Assembly (NCBI RefSeq): GCF_017875645.1
Contig: NZ_JAGGMR010000001.1
Span: forward strand, 5,146,001 to 5,210,000
Source: Nocardia goodfellowii
GTDB taxonomy: Bacteria; Actinomycetota; Actinomycetes; Mycobacteriales; Mycobacteriaceae
Direction: 5' to 3'
Length of the DNA stretch: 64,000 nt
Shown: positions 1 to 7,736 of the stretch, one piece after another
How positions within the stretch are numbered: the first letter of the stretch is position 1
Layout of the letters: every line of letters starts with the position of its first letter
Program-made: the position numbers and the translations under genes
Notes under the pieces: generated by a model
The model's database searches: none
What the model saw: only the letters and a program-made list of their open reading frames with translations
What the model was told of the DNA's origin: nothing

Positions 1-1028
1 GCCAACCGGACTGTCCGGAAGGCCTGCTCGATGACGGTGATGGGTTGTTCGAATGTCATCAGCAAGGCGTCGGATTCGATCAGCGCCTCGCGGGCCGCGG
101 GATTGTTCAGGTCGTTCTCGCTGAGCCGGACGGCCGCATCGATGTTGCCGATGGTGCCGATCCCGCCGGTGCCGGTAATGATCATGGCCGCCACCGGAGT
201 TCGCAACCCCGGCAACAATTTGACCAGTTCGGTATCGATCTTCTCCTCGCGTAACCGATGCAGGATGCGATGGCCGTAGACATCGTCTCCCACCGCGGTG
301 AGCAGCCGCACCTGGTACCCGAGGCGGGCCGCGGCGACTGCCCGGTTGAGTCCTTTGCCGCCGATCCGTTCCTCGAACCGGCCGCGGGCCGGTGGGCCGC
401 CCACGGTGGGCATGAGATCGGTGCGGTAGATGTGATCGATGACGGCGTCGCCGATCACGGTGACGACGCCCTTGGCCGTGCGTGAGGCGCGCTGCCGGAC
501 GCCGATCTCGGTGGCCGTGGCGAGTCCGTAAGATGTTCCGCCGTAACTGGTTTCGCTGGCGAGCAGGCGTGCGAGCAGGGTGACGGCGTGGTGTTCACGC
601 TTTTCCCGCAGCGATCGCACCGAGGGCGCCGCCGGGATCAGCTCGACGCCGAGATGGGTCAGCAGCGCTGCCCAGTTCTCGGTGAGGAACTCGCGCCGCT
701 TGCCGAGGTCGGCGCCGTAGAACCGGCCCAGATCCACACCGTCGGGCGGATTCTCCGCCAGTAACTCGAGTGCCAGGGCGGCGTCGGCGATCAGGCGTTC
801 GGTCGGCGGGAGTTGCCGGGCGAGGTCGCGCACCACCGACAGCACCGCCTGCTCCGGCTCCACACGATCGCGGTAGGCGCGTTTGCGGACCGCTTCCACC
901 TCCAGCAGCGGGCCGATGTCGACGACGGAGGCGCGCAGGCGTGCCGCGCCGCCGACCAGGCCGCGATGCTTTCCCAGCCGGGTGAGAATGTTCTGCACCG
1001 CGGCGGCTCCTGAGTCCTGCGGTGCCAT
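1..1028 (-). CDS. PfkB-family (ribokinase-like) protein with extra N-terminal domain, C-terminus beyond window
   Basis: The gene runs leftward off the window; about 342 codons are visible from the ATG at 1028. Residues 1-180 form a helical N-terminal domain not found in ordinary ribokinases. The PfkB fold begins near residue 187 (GVVTVIGDAVIDHIYR), and the substrate-loop signature GGKGLN is at 223-228. The protein is a clear paralogue of the one encoded at 2460-4082: both share RLIADAAL, the NPPD motif and the sugar-kinase start. The part holding the catalytic Asp lies outside the window, so activity cannot be judged. A PfkB fold normally phosphorylates sugars or nucleosides; the added domain makes a sensor role possible, which is inference. 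Confidence 0.8.
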   Translation of the reverse strand, partial: MAPQDSGAAAVQNILTRLGKHRGLVGGAARLRASVVDIGPLLEVEAVRKRAYRDRVEPEQAVLSVVRDLARQLPPTERLIADAALALELLAENPPDGVDLGRFYGADLGKRREFLTENWAALLTHLGVELIPAAPSVRSLREKREHHAVTLLARLLASETSYGGTSYGLATATEIGVRQRASRTAKGVVTVIGDAVIDHIYRTDLMPTVGGPPARGRFEERIGGKGLNRAVAAARLGYQVRLLTAVGDDVYGHRILHRLREEKIDTELVKLLPGLRTPVAAMIITGTGGIGTIGNIDAAVRLSENDLNNPAAREALIESDALLMTFEQPITVIEQAFRTVRL

Positions 1029-1508
1029 AGCGCGATCCACTCCTGAGGTGGTCGGGGGGTTTGCTGGCGTATGGCGCTCACGATAGGCGGCATCTGCGTG
1101 TTTAGCCAGCCCGCGCGCGGTGAATTCCATATACGTCATGACAATTGACGCCGACATGGTGGCAATTGTCAAAGTAGTTGCAGCGATGGTCCTCTCGGCT
1201 CAGCCCACACCGGAGTCTTGGCGACATCGCCCCACCAGAAGCTCGGGAGGGTCTGGTGATGAGAGTGGTTCTCGTGAAACGGCGCATCCGCCGACGCAGG
1301 CAGCACCGGCCCGATACCGAGCTGGAGCCGAACGTCCGAGGCTAGGCGACGCCGCTTGGTTCGCCGCATTCCCACAGACACCTTGTCCTTGTCGACGCCG
1401 GGCCGCAATCAGCTTTCGGACTCACCCGACCGACCGGTCTTACCGGTCGGCGGATCCTTACGTACCCGACAGCGCACCGGTCGACGACACGCCTCTCGGG
1501 AGACAGCC
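1029..1508. other. 480-bp intergenic region with no convincing gene
   Basis: This stretch separates the leftward PfkB-like gene from the rightward small-protein array. Open frames exist in it (for example 1120-1512 on plus and 1102-1287 on minus), but none has a good ribosome site, recognisable motifs or the codon pattern of neighbouring genes. The only clear structure is the perfect inverted repeat at 1139-1171. It probably holds the promoters for both directions. Confidence 0.5.
1139..1171 (-). promoter_or_regulatory. Perfect 9-bp inverted repeat, operator-like, upstream of the PfkB-like gene
   Basis: TGACAATTG and CAATTGTCA are separated by 15 bases. Read on the minus strand, one arm supplies a TTGACA -35-like hexamer, and a weak GTCAAT -10-like hexamer follows after 17 bases, about 110 bases upstream of the ATG at 1028. 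This is AT-rich for its surroundings and looks like a repressor operator placed over a promoter. The regulator is unknown. Confidence 0.45.
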
Positions 1509-1778
1509 GTGACGATCTACGCCAGCAGCCGGCATATGACCAGCAGCGTCACGCCGGATTGGGCTTGGCGGCCCAGTCGCTTCGCCGCGGAGCCGGCGTG
1601 GCGGCTGAGTTGGGAGCCGGACTCGTCGGTGCTGTACACCCGGGAACAAGCCCGGGCGGCAATGGAATTGCGCGAACTGCTGCACGCCGGCCTGGTCCCG
1701 GAACCCGCCGCTGAGCGGGGCCACCCGACCGCGACACCGGTGCGGCGGGTGTTCACCCGGCTGCATCTGCGGAGATAA
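1509..1778 (+). CDS. Small protein of unknown function, array copy 1 (89 aa)
   Basis: The GTG start at 1509 is preceded by GGGAGA. The 89-residue product opens with a short variable segment followed by MTSSVTPDW, then AWRLSWEPD and LYTREQARAAMELRELL. These blocks recur in the protein at 1981-2331 (MTSDITPE, WRLSWLPD, LLTREQARAGMELDEIL), so both belong to one family. I do not recognise a domain of known function and see no signal peptide or membrane segment. It is followed after two bases by the next array member, which suggests one transcript. An upstream ATG at 1356 keeps the same frame but has no homologous sequence in the sister copy. Confidence 0.6.
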   Translation: MTIYASSRHMTSSVTPDWAWRPSRFAAEPAWRLSWEPDSSVLYTREQARAAMELRELLHAGLVPEPAAERGHPTATPVRRVFTRLHLRR

Positions 1779-1780
1779 CC

Positions 1781-1984
1781 GTGCGGCGACATGTAACCGA
1801 ATATGCCCTGACCAGCGATATCACCACCGAAGTGCGGGAATGGATCTCCCGAAGATCCGCAGCACCCAGGCATTCCGGCACGACCGGATGGCACACCTTC
1901 GAGCCATCCGCTGCGCTGGACAACTCAGAATTCCGTCAGAGCGGCCCGTCATCGAGCCGCGGCACCCGGAGAGAGCCCCAATGA
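1781..1984 (+). CDS. Degenerate middle copy of the small-protein array (67 aa)
   Basis: The GTG at 1781 opens a frame whose first 20 residues match the start of copy 3: TEYALTSDITTE here against TEWTMTSDITPE there. After that the sequence loses the WRLSW and TREQA blocks and ends at a TGA that overlaps the ATG of copy 3 by four bases (ATGA at 1981-1984). It may be a decayed duplicate kept as a coupling leader, or a short real gene. The similarity of the N-terminus, also visible at DNA level, is direct; decay is inference. Confidence 0.4.
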   Translation: MRRHVTEYALTSDITTEVREWISRRSAAPRHSGTTGWHTFEPSAALDNSEFRQSGPSSSRGTRREPQ

Positions 1985-2331
1985 TCCGTACCACCGAATG
2001 GACCATGACCAGCGACATCACCCCTGAGACGGCGTACCGGTCCACCGGCGAAGGCGCCCGAATGTGGCGGCTGAGCTGGTTGCCCGACCGACTGCTGACC
2101 CGCGAACAGGCACGGGCCGGTATGGAACTGGACGAAATCCTCAGCGACATGGACTCGGTCCACAGTCGCATCGCCCAGGCTCGTGCGGCCGACTGCGCCG
2201 CCGAACTCGGCCTGCTCTGGGAACAGGCGGTGATCATGCTTTCCAAGCGGATGATCGCCCGATTGCGGTTCCAGCCCGAAGAACCGCCGGTGACCGAAAG
2301 ATACCGGCACCGGCCACATCTGGTCGGGTAA
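1981..2331 (+). CDS. Small protein of unknown function, array copy 3 (116 aa)
   Basis: The ATG at 1981 overlaps the preceding stop. The product contains TSDITPE near residue 10, WRLSWLPDRLLTREQARAG around 30-48, then a helical stretch rich in Ala/Glu and a basic C-terminus (MIARLRF). It is the longest and best conserved of three tandem relatives. No catalytic motif, signal peptide or membrane helix is visible. The array lies between two PfkB-fold paralogues, but no functional link is shown by the sequence. Two strong hairpins lie between its stop and the converging gene at 2460. Confidence 0.65.
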   Translation: MIRTTEWTMTSDITPETAYRSTGEGARMWRLSWLPDRLLTREQARAGMELDEILSDMDSVHSRIAQARAADCAAELGLLWEQAVIMLSKRMIARLRFQPEEPPVTERYRHRPHLVG

Positions 2332-2390
2332 CCGCGGCGGCCGCATCCATGACCGCGAGGCGGTCGAGCCGGTTGCGGGGCTCGAGACGG

Positions 2391-2440
2391 TCGCCGGGCT
2401 CGGGGCGGGGTCGAGCCCGGCGACCGGGGGTGTACCCCGG
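2391..2440. terminator. Two adjacent GC-rich hairpins between convergent genes
   Basis: A perfect 12-bp stem (TCGCCGGGCTCG at 2391-2402 with its complement at 2412-2423, 9-base loop) is followed directly by a second stem of CCGGGG (2424-2429) and CCCCGG (2435-2440). They lie between the stops of the genes ending at 2331 and 2460, so they can serve both directions. No U-tract follows, as is common in high-GC actinobacteria. Confidence 0.65.
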
Positions 2441-2459
2441 CGGGCGGGGTGTAGCTCGA

Positions 2460-4082
2460 TCATCCGGCGAGGCGCATGATCCGGTCGATCTCGTGGGCCG
2501 ACGGCATCGCCCCTTGCGCGTCGCCGAAGGATTGGGCCGCGACCATGGCCGCCGTCGCCCACCGGTAATCGGCTTCGGTCGCGGGCCGCCGCGAGGTGAG
2601 CACCCGGCGCATCAGTGCGGCGGCGAATGCGGAGTGCGCGCCGGGAGAGTCGCGCAGGGCCGCCGGGAAGGGCGGTATCCGGGTGTGCACCGGCTCGGAG
2701 TCCACGGTGCAGCCGAAGTCGGAGATTTCGCAGACCGCCCGCACGCCCAGCGAGCGCAACCGCCGCGCCGGATCGCCGCTCGCGGACTCCGCCGCTTCGG
2801 GCAGCATCCGCGCCAATTGCCGCGGGGTGCCGACCAGATAGTCGACGCTGCGCAGAAACCGGTACAGGTGCTGCGGATTATCGATCCGCGGCGACGGCTG
2901 CATGACGACCACAGGTGGTGTCTCCAGCTCGCGCAGGATGGTCAACACCCGCTCGAGTTCCACCATCGGCTGATCGAAGGTGAGCAATACCGCGTCCGAA
3001 CCGGCGATGATGCCTTCGAATTCCGTGTCACCGAGTCGCCGCATACCGGACCGGACCTGTTCCTCGCGACAGCCGATGGTGCTGGCGGCACCGGTGCCGG
3101 TAACCATGACAGCGGTGACCGGCGTGCGAGCCTGCGGAACAACCCGCACCAACTCGGCGCCGACATGCTCCGAGCGCAGGTAGTCCCGAATCCAGCGACC
3201 GGCCTCGTCATCACCGACCGCAGCGACCAACCGAACCTCCAGCCCGAGCCGCGCCGCGGCAACAGCATGGTTGAGCCCCTTGCCGCCAGGATGTGCCTGG
3301 AAGCTACCGGTCGTGGAAGACCCGGCCGGGGGAACCTGGCCGACGCGGTAGATGTGCTCGAGCACCGCCTCACCGACCACCGTGACGACACCCTGCGTAT
3401 GCCGCGAACCAGATTGTGGGTCGGCGACGGTGGTGACGACATCCCTTGCATGCCGCGAGTCAGGCTGTGGGTCGCCGACCGACATGACACCTCGGGCATG
3501 CTGTGAACCGGGCTGTGCGTCGCTGACTGTCGTGACGGCACTCCGTGTGCGTCGCGAATCAGCCTGTGCTGCAACGTTTCCCGGCGCTCGACTGGTCGGG
3601 TTATCGGATGGGGTGGTGACCAGGAGGTGTGCCAGGGCCGTCAGCGCGCGTGGCTCGCTTCGGGCTCGCAATGCGCTGGTTGCTGGGGGCGGTGGGGTGT
3701 GTAGGGCGCGGGTGAAGTCGTGTAGGTGGGTCCAGTGGGTGAGGAGTGCCGCTCGCCGGGCGTTCAGGCCCGGTGCGTACAGGTGGTTCAGGTCGATGGT
3801 GTCGGGCGGGTTCTTGCGGAGCAGGCCCAGGCGTAGCGCCGCGTCGGCGATCAGACGGTCGGTCGGGGGGAGGCCGCGTGCGGCGGCGCGCACCATCGCG
3901 GTCGCGACTTCCTGGGGTGCGGCTCCGGTGCGGTGGGAGTGATCGTGTATCACCGGTAGCGAAAGTAGCGGGGCCACATCGACTTCGGTGGTGCGCAGGC
4001 GATCGACGGTCAGGCCGGTGCGTCTGCTCAGCCGGGTGAGTACCTCGCAGAGGGCCGCGATCGCCGCGTCCTGCTCGGCCAT
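2460..4082 (-). CDS. PfkB-fold protein with N-terminal domain, lacking the catalytic Asp (540 aa)
   Basis: Residues 1-165 match the N-terminal domain of the paralogue at 1-1028 (RLIADAALRLGLL, NPPD). Residues 172-238 are four tandem 16-17-residue repeats, and the PfkB fold follows from about 231: GGKGLN at 266-271, VVVMQPSPR at 391-399. The C-terminal signature, normally DTTGAGDAF with Asp as catalytic base, reads DSPGAHSAF at 479-487, so the Asp is replaced by Ser. Known family members phosphorylate sugars or nucleosides; this one may bind ligand without phosphorylating it. At 540 residues it is far longer than typical 300-residue ribokinases. No dedicated transporter or sugar enzyme lies next to it. 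Confidence 0.8.
   Translation of the reverse strand: MAEQDAAIAALCEVLTRLSRRTGLTVDRLRTTEVDVAPLLSLPVIHDHSHRTGAAPQEVATAMVRAAARGLPPTDRLIADAALRLGLLRKNPPDTIDLNHLYAPGLNARRAALLTHWTHLHDFTRALHTPPPPATSALRARSEPRALTALAHLLVTTPSDNPTSRAPGNVAAQADSRRTRSAVTTVSDAQPGSQHARGVMSVGDPQPDSRHARDVVTTVADPQSGSRHTQGVVTVVGEAVLEHIYRVGQVPPAGSSTTGSFQAHPGGKGLNHAVAAARLGLEVRLVAAVGDDEAGRWIRDYLRSEHVGAELVRVVPQARTPVTAVMVTGTGAASTIGCREEQVRSGMRRLGDTEFEGIIAGSDAVLLTFDQPMVELERVLTILRELETPPVVVMQPSPRIDNPQHLYRFLRSVDYLVGTPRQLARMLPEAAESASGDPARRLRSLGVRAVCEISDFGCTVDSEPVHTRIPPFPAALRDSPGAHSAFAAALMRRVLTSRRPATEADYRWATAAMVAAQSFGDAQGAMPSAHEIDRIMRLAG
3369..3569 (-). repeat. Four degenerate 48-51-bp tandem repeats inside the PfkB-like gene
   Basis: The repeats encode residues 172-188, 189-204, 205-221 and 222-238. 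Each unit has the pattern (A/P)Q-x-x-S-(R/Q)-(R/H)-(A/T)-x-x-(A/V)-(V/M)-x-x-V-x-(D/E). The last unit is the true first beta strand of the PfkB fold (HTQGVVTVVGE), so the array looks like repeated duplication of that strand and its linker. The paralogue at 1-1028 has a single copy. Confidence 0.75.
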
Positions 4083-4153
4083 CGACTACTCCCGTATGCG
4101 GTGCTTTGTGTTGCGGCACACCAGGATAGGCGTGCTCGCGCTGTGGCGCGGGC

Positions 4154-5239
4154 TCAGGCGCGGGCGACGTTCTCCGCGCCGACCGCCTCGGCCAGCGAGG
4201 TGTAACCGTGCCGGCGCAGGCGCTCGGCGATGCCGCGGTGGATGGTGCGGGCCCAGAACGGGCCGCCGTAGATGAAGCCGGTGAACCCCTGCAGCAGGCT
4301 GGCACCGGCCAGGATCCGCTCGAAAGCCTGGTCGGCCGTTTCGATGCCGCCGACCGAGATCAGCACGACCTGATCGCCGACGCGGCGATACAGCCGGCGC
4401 AGCACCTCGAGCGAGCGGTCGGCGACCGGGGGACCGGACAACCCGCCCGCGCCCATGGCGGCGACCTCGGCGGCGTCGGTGCGCAGGCCGTCGCGGCCGA
4501 TGGTGGTATTGGTGGCGACGATGCCGGCCAAGCCGAGCTCGACGGCCAGGTCGGCGACCGCGTCGATATCGTCGTCGGACAGGTCGGGGGCGATCTTCAC
4601 CAGCACCGGGACCCGCACGGTGTCGAGCACCGCCTGCAGCACCGGACGCAGCGATTCCACGGCCTGCAGATCACGCAGGCCGGGCGTGTTGGGCGAGCTG
4701 ACATTGACGACCACGAAATCCGCGAGCGGGCCCAGCAGGGCGGCGCTGGTCGCGTAGTCGGCGGCGGCGTCGGCCGGTTCCACGATCTTGGTCTTACCGA
4801 TATTGGCGCCGATCGGCACCGTCGACGGACGCGCGCGCAGCTGCTCGGCGGCCTGGGCGGCACCGAGGTTGTTGAAACCCATGCGATTGATCAGGGCGCG
4901 ATCGGCGGGCAGCCGGAACAGGCGCGGCGCCGGATTGCCCGGCTGCGCCTGGGCGGTGACGGTGCCGATTTCGGCGTAGCCGAATCCCATCGGACCCCAC
5001 GCGTCGGCACCGTCGGCGTTCTTGTCGAATCCCGCGGCCATGCCCAGCGGGGCGGGGAAGTCGACCCCGAACACCCGGTTGCGCAGGATCGGATCGTCGG
5101 CGACCAGCATCTTGCGCATGACGACCCGCGTCGGTGCGAACCGCGCGGACAGTCGCATCGCGGCGAAAGCCCAGTGGTGGATGCGTTCGGTGTCGAGCAG
5201 GAACATCAAGCGCAGCAAGATCGCGTACATCGGCCTCAC
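4154..5239 (-). CDS. pyrD: Dihydroorotate dehydrogenase (quinone), class 2
   Basis: PyrD oxidises dihydroorotate to orotate in pyrimidine synthesis, passing electrons to the quinone pool from the inner face of the membrane. The 361-residue product has the class-2 N-terminal amphipathic extension (residues 1-40), [10 protein letters not shown] at 68-77, NRMGFNN at 118-124 and the [11 protein letters not shown] segment at 179-189 with the class-2 catalytic Ser. The FMN phosphate site is SVGGI at 295-299 and ends in [11 protein letters not shown]. The ATG at 5239 overlaps the stop of the upstream DUF5703 gene by four bases (ATGA), which supports this start and coupled translation. No other pyrimidine gene is adjacent. 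Confidence 0.95.
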   Translation of the reverse strand: MRPMYAILLRLMFLLDTERIHHWAFAAMRLSARFAPTRVVMRKMLVADDPILRNRVFGVDFPAPLGMAAGFDKNADGADAWGPMGFGYAEIGTVTAQAQPGNPAPRLFRLPADRALINRMGFNNLGAAQAAEQLRARPSTVPIGANIGKTKIVEPADAAADYATSAALLGPLADFVVVNVSSPNTPGLRDLQAVESLRPVLQAVLDTVRVPVLVKIAPDLSDDDIDAVADLAVELGLAGIVATNTTIGRDGLRTDAAEVAAMGAGGLSGPPVADRSLEVLRRLYRRVGDQVVLISVGGIETADQAFERILAGASLLQGFTGFIYGGPFWARTIHRGIAERLRRHGYTSLAEAVGAENVARA

Positions 5240-5484
5240 ATCCCCGGCTCGGGCTGGGGTAGCAGCGCGGATTTGCGGCGGCGCAGCAGCACCCGGCGGC
5301 TGCCGTCGGTGTAGGCGCGCACTCGCGACAGTTCCCAGCCGCCGAACTCGGCCTGGATGGCCAGGCGCATCGAGGCGGTCACCCGATTCATGTCCTTAGG
5401 TAGTCGCAACGGCACGTATTCGTAGTCGTCGCTTGTGTTTTCCGTCCAGCTCGCCGGTAAAGCGCGGGAGTGTTCCGGCCTCAA
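5236..5484 (-). CDS. DUF5703 family protein
   Basis: The core, [19 protein letters not shown] followed by [16 protein letters not shown] and RRVLLRRRK, matches the small conserved actinobacterial family DUF5703, whose function is unknown. I chose a TTG start at 5484: it lies one base after the stop of the upstream lipoprotein gene and has AGAGGG seven bases before it. An in-frame ATG at 5535 would extend the protein by 17 residues into the upstream gene. The stop overlaps the pyrD start (ATGA), so the lipoprotein, DUF5703 and pyrD probably form one operon. Confidence 0.8.
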   Translation of the reverse strand: MRPEHSRALPASWTENTSDDYEYVPLRLPKDMNRVTASMRLAIQAEFGGWELSRVRAYTDGSRRVLLRRRKSALLPQPEPGM

Positions 5485-5485
5485 A

Positions 5486-6484
5486 TCACTGCCCTCTCTT
5501 CCGCTGGTCCGCCCGGATCCGCTGTAGCCCGTCACCGGTCGCGGAACCGACGAACAGGTCCCCGGTGCGTTCGTCGACGGCTACCGAGTTGGGCTGGCGC
5601 ACCGTCGGATAACGGCCCACCTCCACCGGTATACCCGTCGCGAGATCGAATCCGACCACCTCGTTACTCTGCGTGCACGTCACCCACACGGTCTCCGACC
5701 GCTGATCGTATGCAAGTGCGTAAGGCGACGATCCTACCGGGAAACGCTGGCGCAGAAGCAGCGGTCCGGTGCTGTAGACCAGCAATTCGTTATCGGCGCT
5801 GTCGATGACCAGCACGCGGCCGAAGTGGTCGGCGATCATGTTGGTCGCGCCGTCACCCGCGCGCTGGGCCAGGCCGAGGGTGTCCGCATCGGGGTCGATC
5901 TCGGTGATCGAGGACTGATGCCGGTCCAGGACAGTCAGGTGATCCAGCGTCCGGGCGAGCACGTCGGCCGAGACCAGACCGGACACGGTGCGCACCACCG
6001 TGCCGTCGGCGGCGAGCGTGCGCACACGTCCGTCGGCGGTGCCCGCGAGCACGGTGCCGTCACTGCCTCCCAGCACTGAGCGCACGTCGCCCTCGACCGG
6101 GATCTCGGTGGCCGCGGCGGTGGCGACATCGATCCGCACGACCCGCTGGGGTGCGGCGACCAGGATCTCGCCGGGCTTGCCCGGAGCCAGGGTCACACCC
6201 GGGGCGGGCAGTGTGACGGTGCGCACGGCGGCGGTACCGGGGTCGATGAGCAGCACGCCATTGCCGTCGAGCGCGGCGAGCTGGCCGGTACCGGGATCGG
6301 CGACCAGCGCGGAGACCGAGCGGCCCAGCGGGACGACCTGTCCGGCGGGCGCGCTGACGGGTGCGGGAGCGACGGCGGCGGTGGCCGGTTCGCGAGTCGG
6401 AGCGTCGGGTTTGTCGCCGGTCGAGGAACACCCCGTCAACAACAGCAGCGTCGCCGCACTCGCAAGCGCCAACGGGACGCGCAC
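5486..6484 (-). CDS. YncE-like beta-propeller lipoprotein
   Basis: The 332-residue product begins with a lipoprotein signal (hydrophobic run then LLTGC, lipidated Cys19), a Pro/Ala-rich linker, and repeated strands of the YncE/NHL propeller type such as VGSSPYALAYDQRSETVWV and QPNSVAVDERTGDLFVGSA. I chose the GTG at 6484 because AAGGAG lies six bases upstream. Longer frames back to 6667 add a basic, non-signal segment. It is expected to be anchored outside the cytoplasmic membrane. Its ligand is unknown. It leads the operon with DUF5703 and pyrD, an arrangement that is conserved in related actinobacteria as far as I recall. Confidence 0.8.
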   Translation of the reverse strand: MRVPLALASAATLLLLTGCSSTGDKPDAPTREPATAAVAPAPVSAPAGQVVPLGRSVSALVADPGTGQLAALDGNGVLLIDPGTAAVRTVTLPAPGVTLAPGKPGEILVAAPQRVVRIDVATAAATEIPVEGDVRSVLGGSDGTVLAGTADGRVRTLAADGTVVRTVSGLVSADVLARTLDHLTVLDRHQSSITEIDPDADTLGLAQRAGDGATNMIADHFGRVLVIDSADNELLVYSTGPLLLRQRFPVGSSPYALAYDQRSETVWVTCTQSNEVVGFDLATGIPVEVGRYPTVRQPNSVAVDERTGDLFVGSATGDGLQRIRADQRKRGQ

Positions 6485-6626
6485 ACCGAACTCCTTCACA
6501 CCGGGGTCAACCCCACTATCTGACCATGATGACGCACCGGGCACGCAGACGGGGTGGGACGCGGCGGGCGCTCCGTGATCGCCATCACCACGGTGGCGGG
6601 CGTCCCGGGCCACGCCATTGCTCGTC

Positions 6627-6651
6627 GTTTCACCGTGAATCGGCCGGGAAT
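6627..6651 (+). promoter_or_regulatory. Candidate SigB/SigF-type promoter for topoisomerase IB
   Basis: GTTT at 6627-6630, 15 bases, then GGGAAT at 6646-6651. The form resembles the actinobacterial stress-sigma pattern GTTT-N15-GGGTAT. It would start a message about 50 bases before the ATG at 6709. The -10 element differs from the family consensus at one key base, so this is the weaker member of the set. Confidence 0.4.
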
Positions 6652-6708
6652 GTCGTACCGAGACCACTCCGGCGGGGGTGGTGCGGTGAGTCCGGCGGAA
6701 GGAGCGGC

Positions 6709-7725
6709 ATGCGGTTGCGGCGTAGTAACCCGAACAGACCGGGTATCCGGCGCGTGAAGCGGGGCCGGGGTTTCAGCTATGTCAGCGGAACGGGCGATCG
6801 CGTTTCGGACGACGAGACGCTCGAACGTATTCGCGCCCTGGTCATTCCGCCCGCCTGGCGTGATGTGTGGATCTGTCCGCATGCGAACGGGCATATTCAG
6901 GCGGTCGGCGTCGACGCGGCCGGACGCCGCCAATATCTGTATCACGAGCGATGGCGCGAAGAGCGCGACGAGGAGAAGTTCGATCGGGTACTAGAGCTCG
7001 CGGCCGAGCTGCCCGGCGTGCGGCAGCGGATCCGGGAGGATCTGCGGCGCACCGGCCTGGACCGTCGCCGGGTGACCGCGGTCGCGCTGGGGCTGGTGGA
7101 TCGGGGCGTATTCCGCGTCGGCGGTGAGGAATACGCGCAGGAGAACGGAACCCGCGGCGTGGCCACCTTGCTTCGCGAGCAGGTGCGCCTGTCCGGTGAC
7201 GAGATGCTGTTCGACTATCCGGCCAAGGGCGGAATCCAGCGACGCGTCCGGGTCGCCGATCCGGATCTGGCCAAAACCATTCGGTCGTTGCGCCGCTGCC
7301 GCGCCGATTCGCAGCGGCTGCTGGTCTACCGGCAAGGCACGCGGTACTGCGAGCTGCACGCCGAGGACGTGAACGAGCGTTTCCGGGAACTGGCCGGTTG
7401 CGAGTGCAGCGCCAAGGATTTGCGGACCTGGCACGCCACGGTGCTGGCCGCCGCCGGGTTCGCGGCGGCCGGTCGCCCGGACTCGCAGCGGGGCCGGAAA
7501 GCGGTCGAGCGTGCGGTCATCGCCGATGTCGCTGCGGCACTGGGCAATACACCCGCTGTCGCGCGGGCCTCCTATATCGATCCGCGGGTTCTGGAGGCGT
7601 ACGAGCAAGGGGCGACGATCGAGGCGGCGTTGCGCAAGGCGGGCGCCGCCGCCTCCGACCAGGAGAGCCAGCAGATCGTCGAGCGCGCGGTGGTCCGATT
7701 GCTGCGCGGTGTACGGAGAAGCTGA
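6709..7725 (+). CDS. DNA topoisomerase IB (poxvirus-type)
   Basis: The enzyme relaxes supercoils through a transient 3'-phosphotyrosyl link. The 338-residue product has the N-terminal DNA-clamp domain (GFSYVSGTGDRVSD at 21-34, IPPAWRDVWI at 46-55) and the catalytic domain: Arg136 in FRVGGEEYA, Lys173 in PAKGG, Arg239 and His242 in KDLRTWHAT, and the nucleophile Tyr289 in ARASYIDPRV. All five expected catalytic elements are present. The ATG at 6709 has GGAAGGAG five bases upstream; earlier in-frame starts would add an unrelated Arg-rich extension. A stress-sigma-like promoter lies upstream. It converges on the TPP enzyme gene with 11 bases between stops. Confidence 0.92.
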   Translation: MRLRRSNPNRPGIRRVKRGRGFSYVSGTGDRVSDDETLERIRALVIPPAWRDVWICPHANGHIQAVGVDAAGRRQYLYHERWREERDEEKFDRVLELAAELPGVRQRIREDLRRTGLDRRRVTAVALGLVDRGVFRVGGEEYAQENGTRGVATLLREQVRLSGDEMLFDYPAKGGIQRRVRVADPDLAKTIRSLRRCRADSQRLLVYRQGTRYCELHAEDVNERFRELAGCECSAKDLRTWHATVLAAAGFAAAGRPDSQRGRKAVERAVIADVAAALGNTPAVARASYIDPRVLEAYEQGATIEAALRKAGAAASDQESQQIVERAVVRLLRGVRRS

Positions 7726-7736
7726 TTTCGCCGCCG

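Noticed and set aside
1120..1512. 130-codon open frame in the first gap
   Set aside because: No ribosome site, no motif, composition unlike neighbours; it overlaps the palindrome and the start of the small-protein array.
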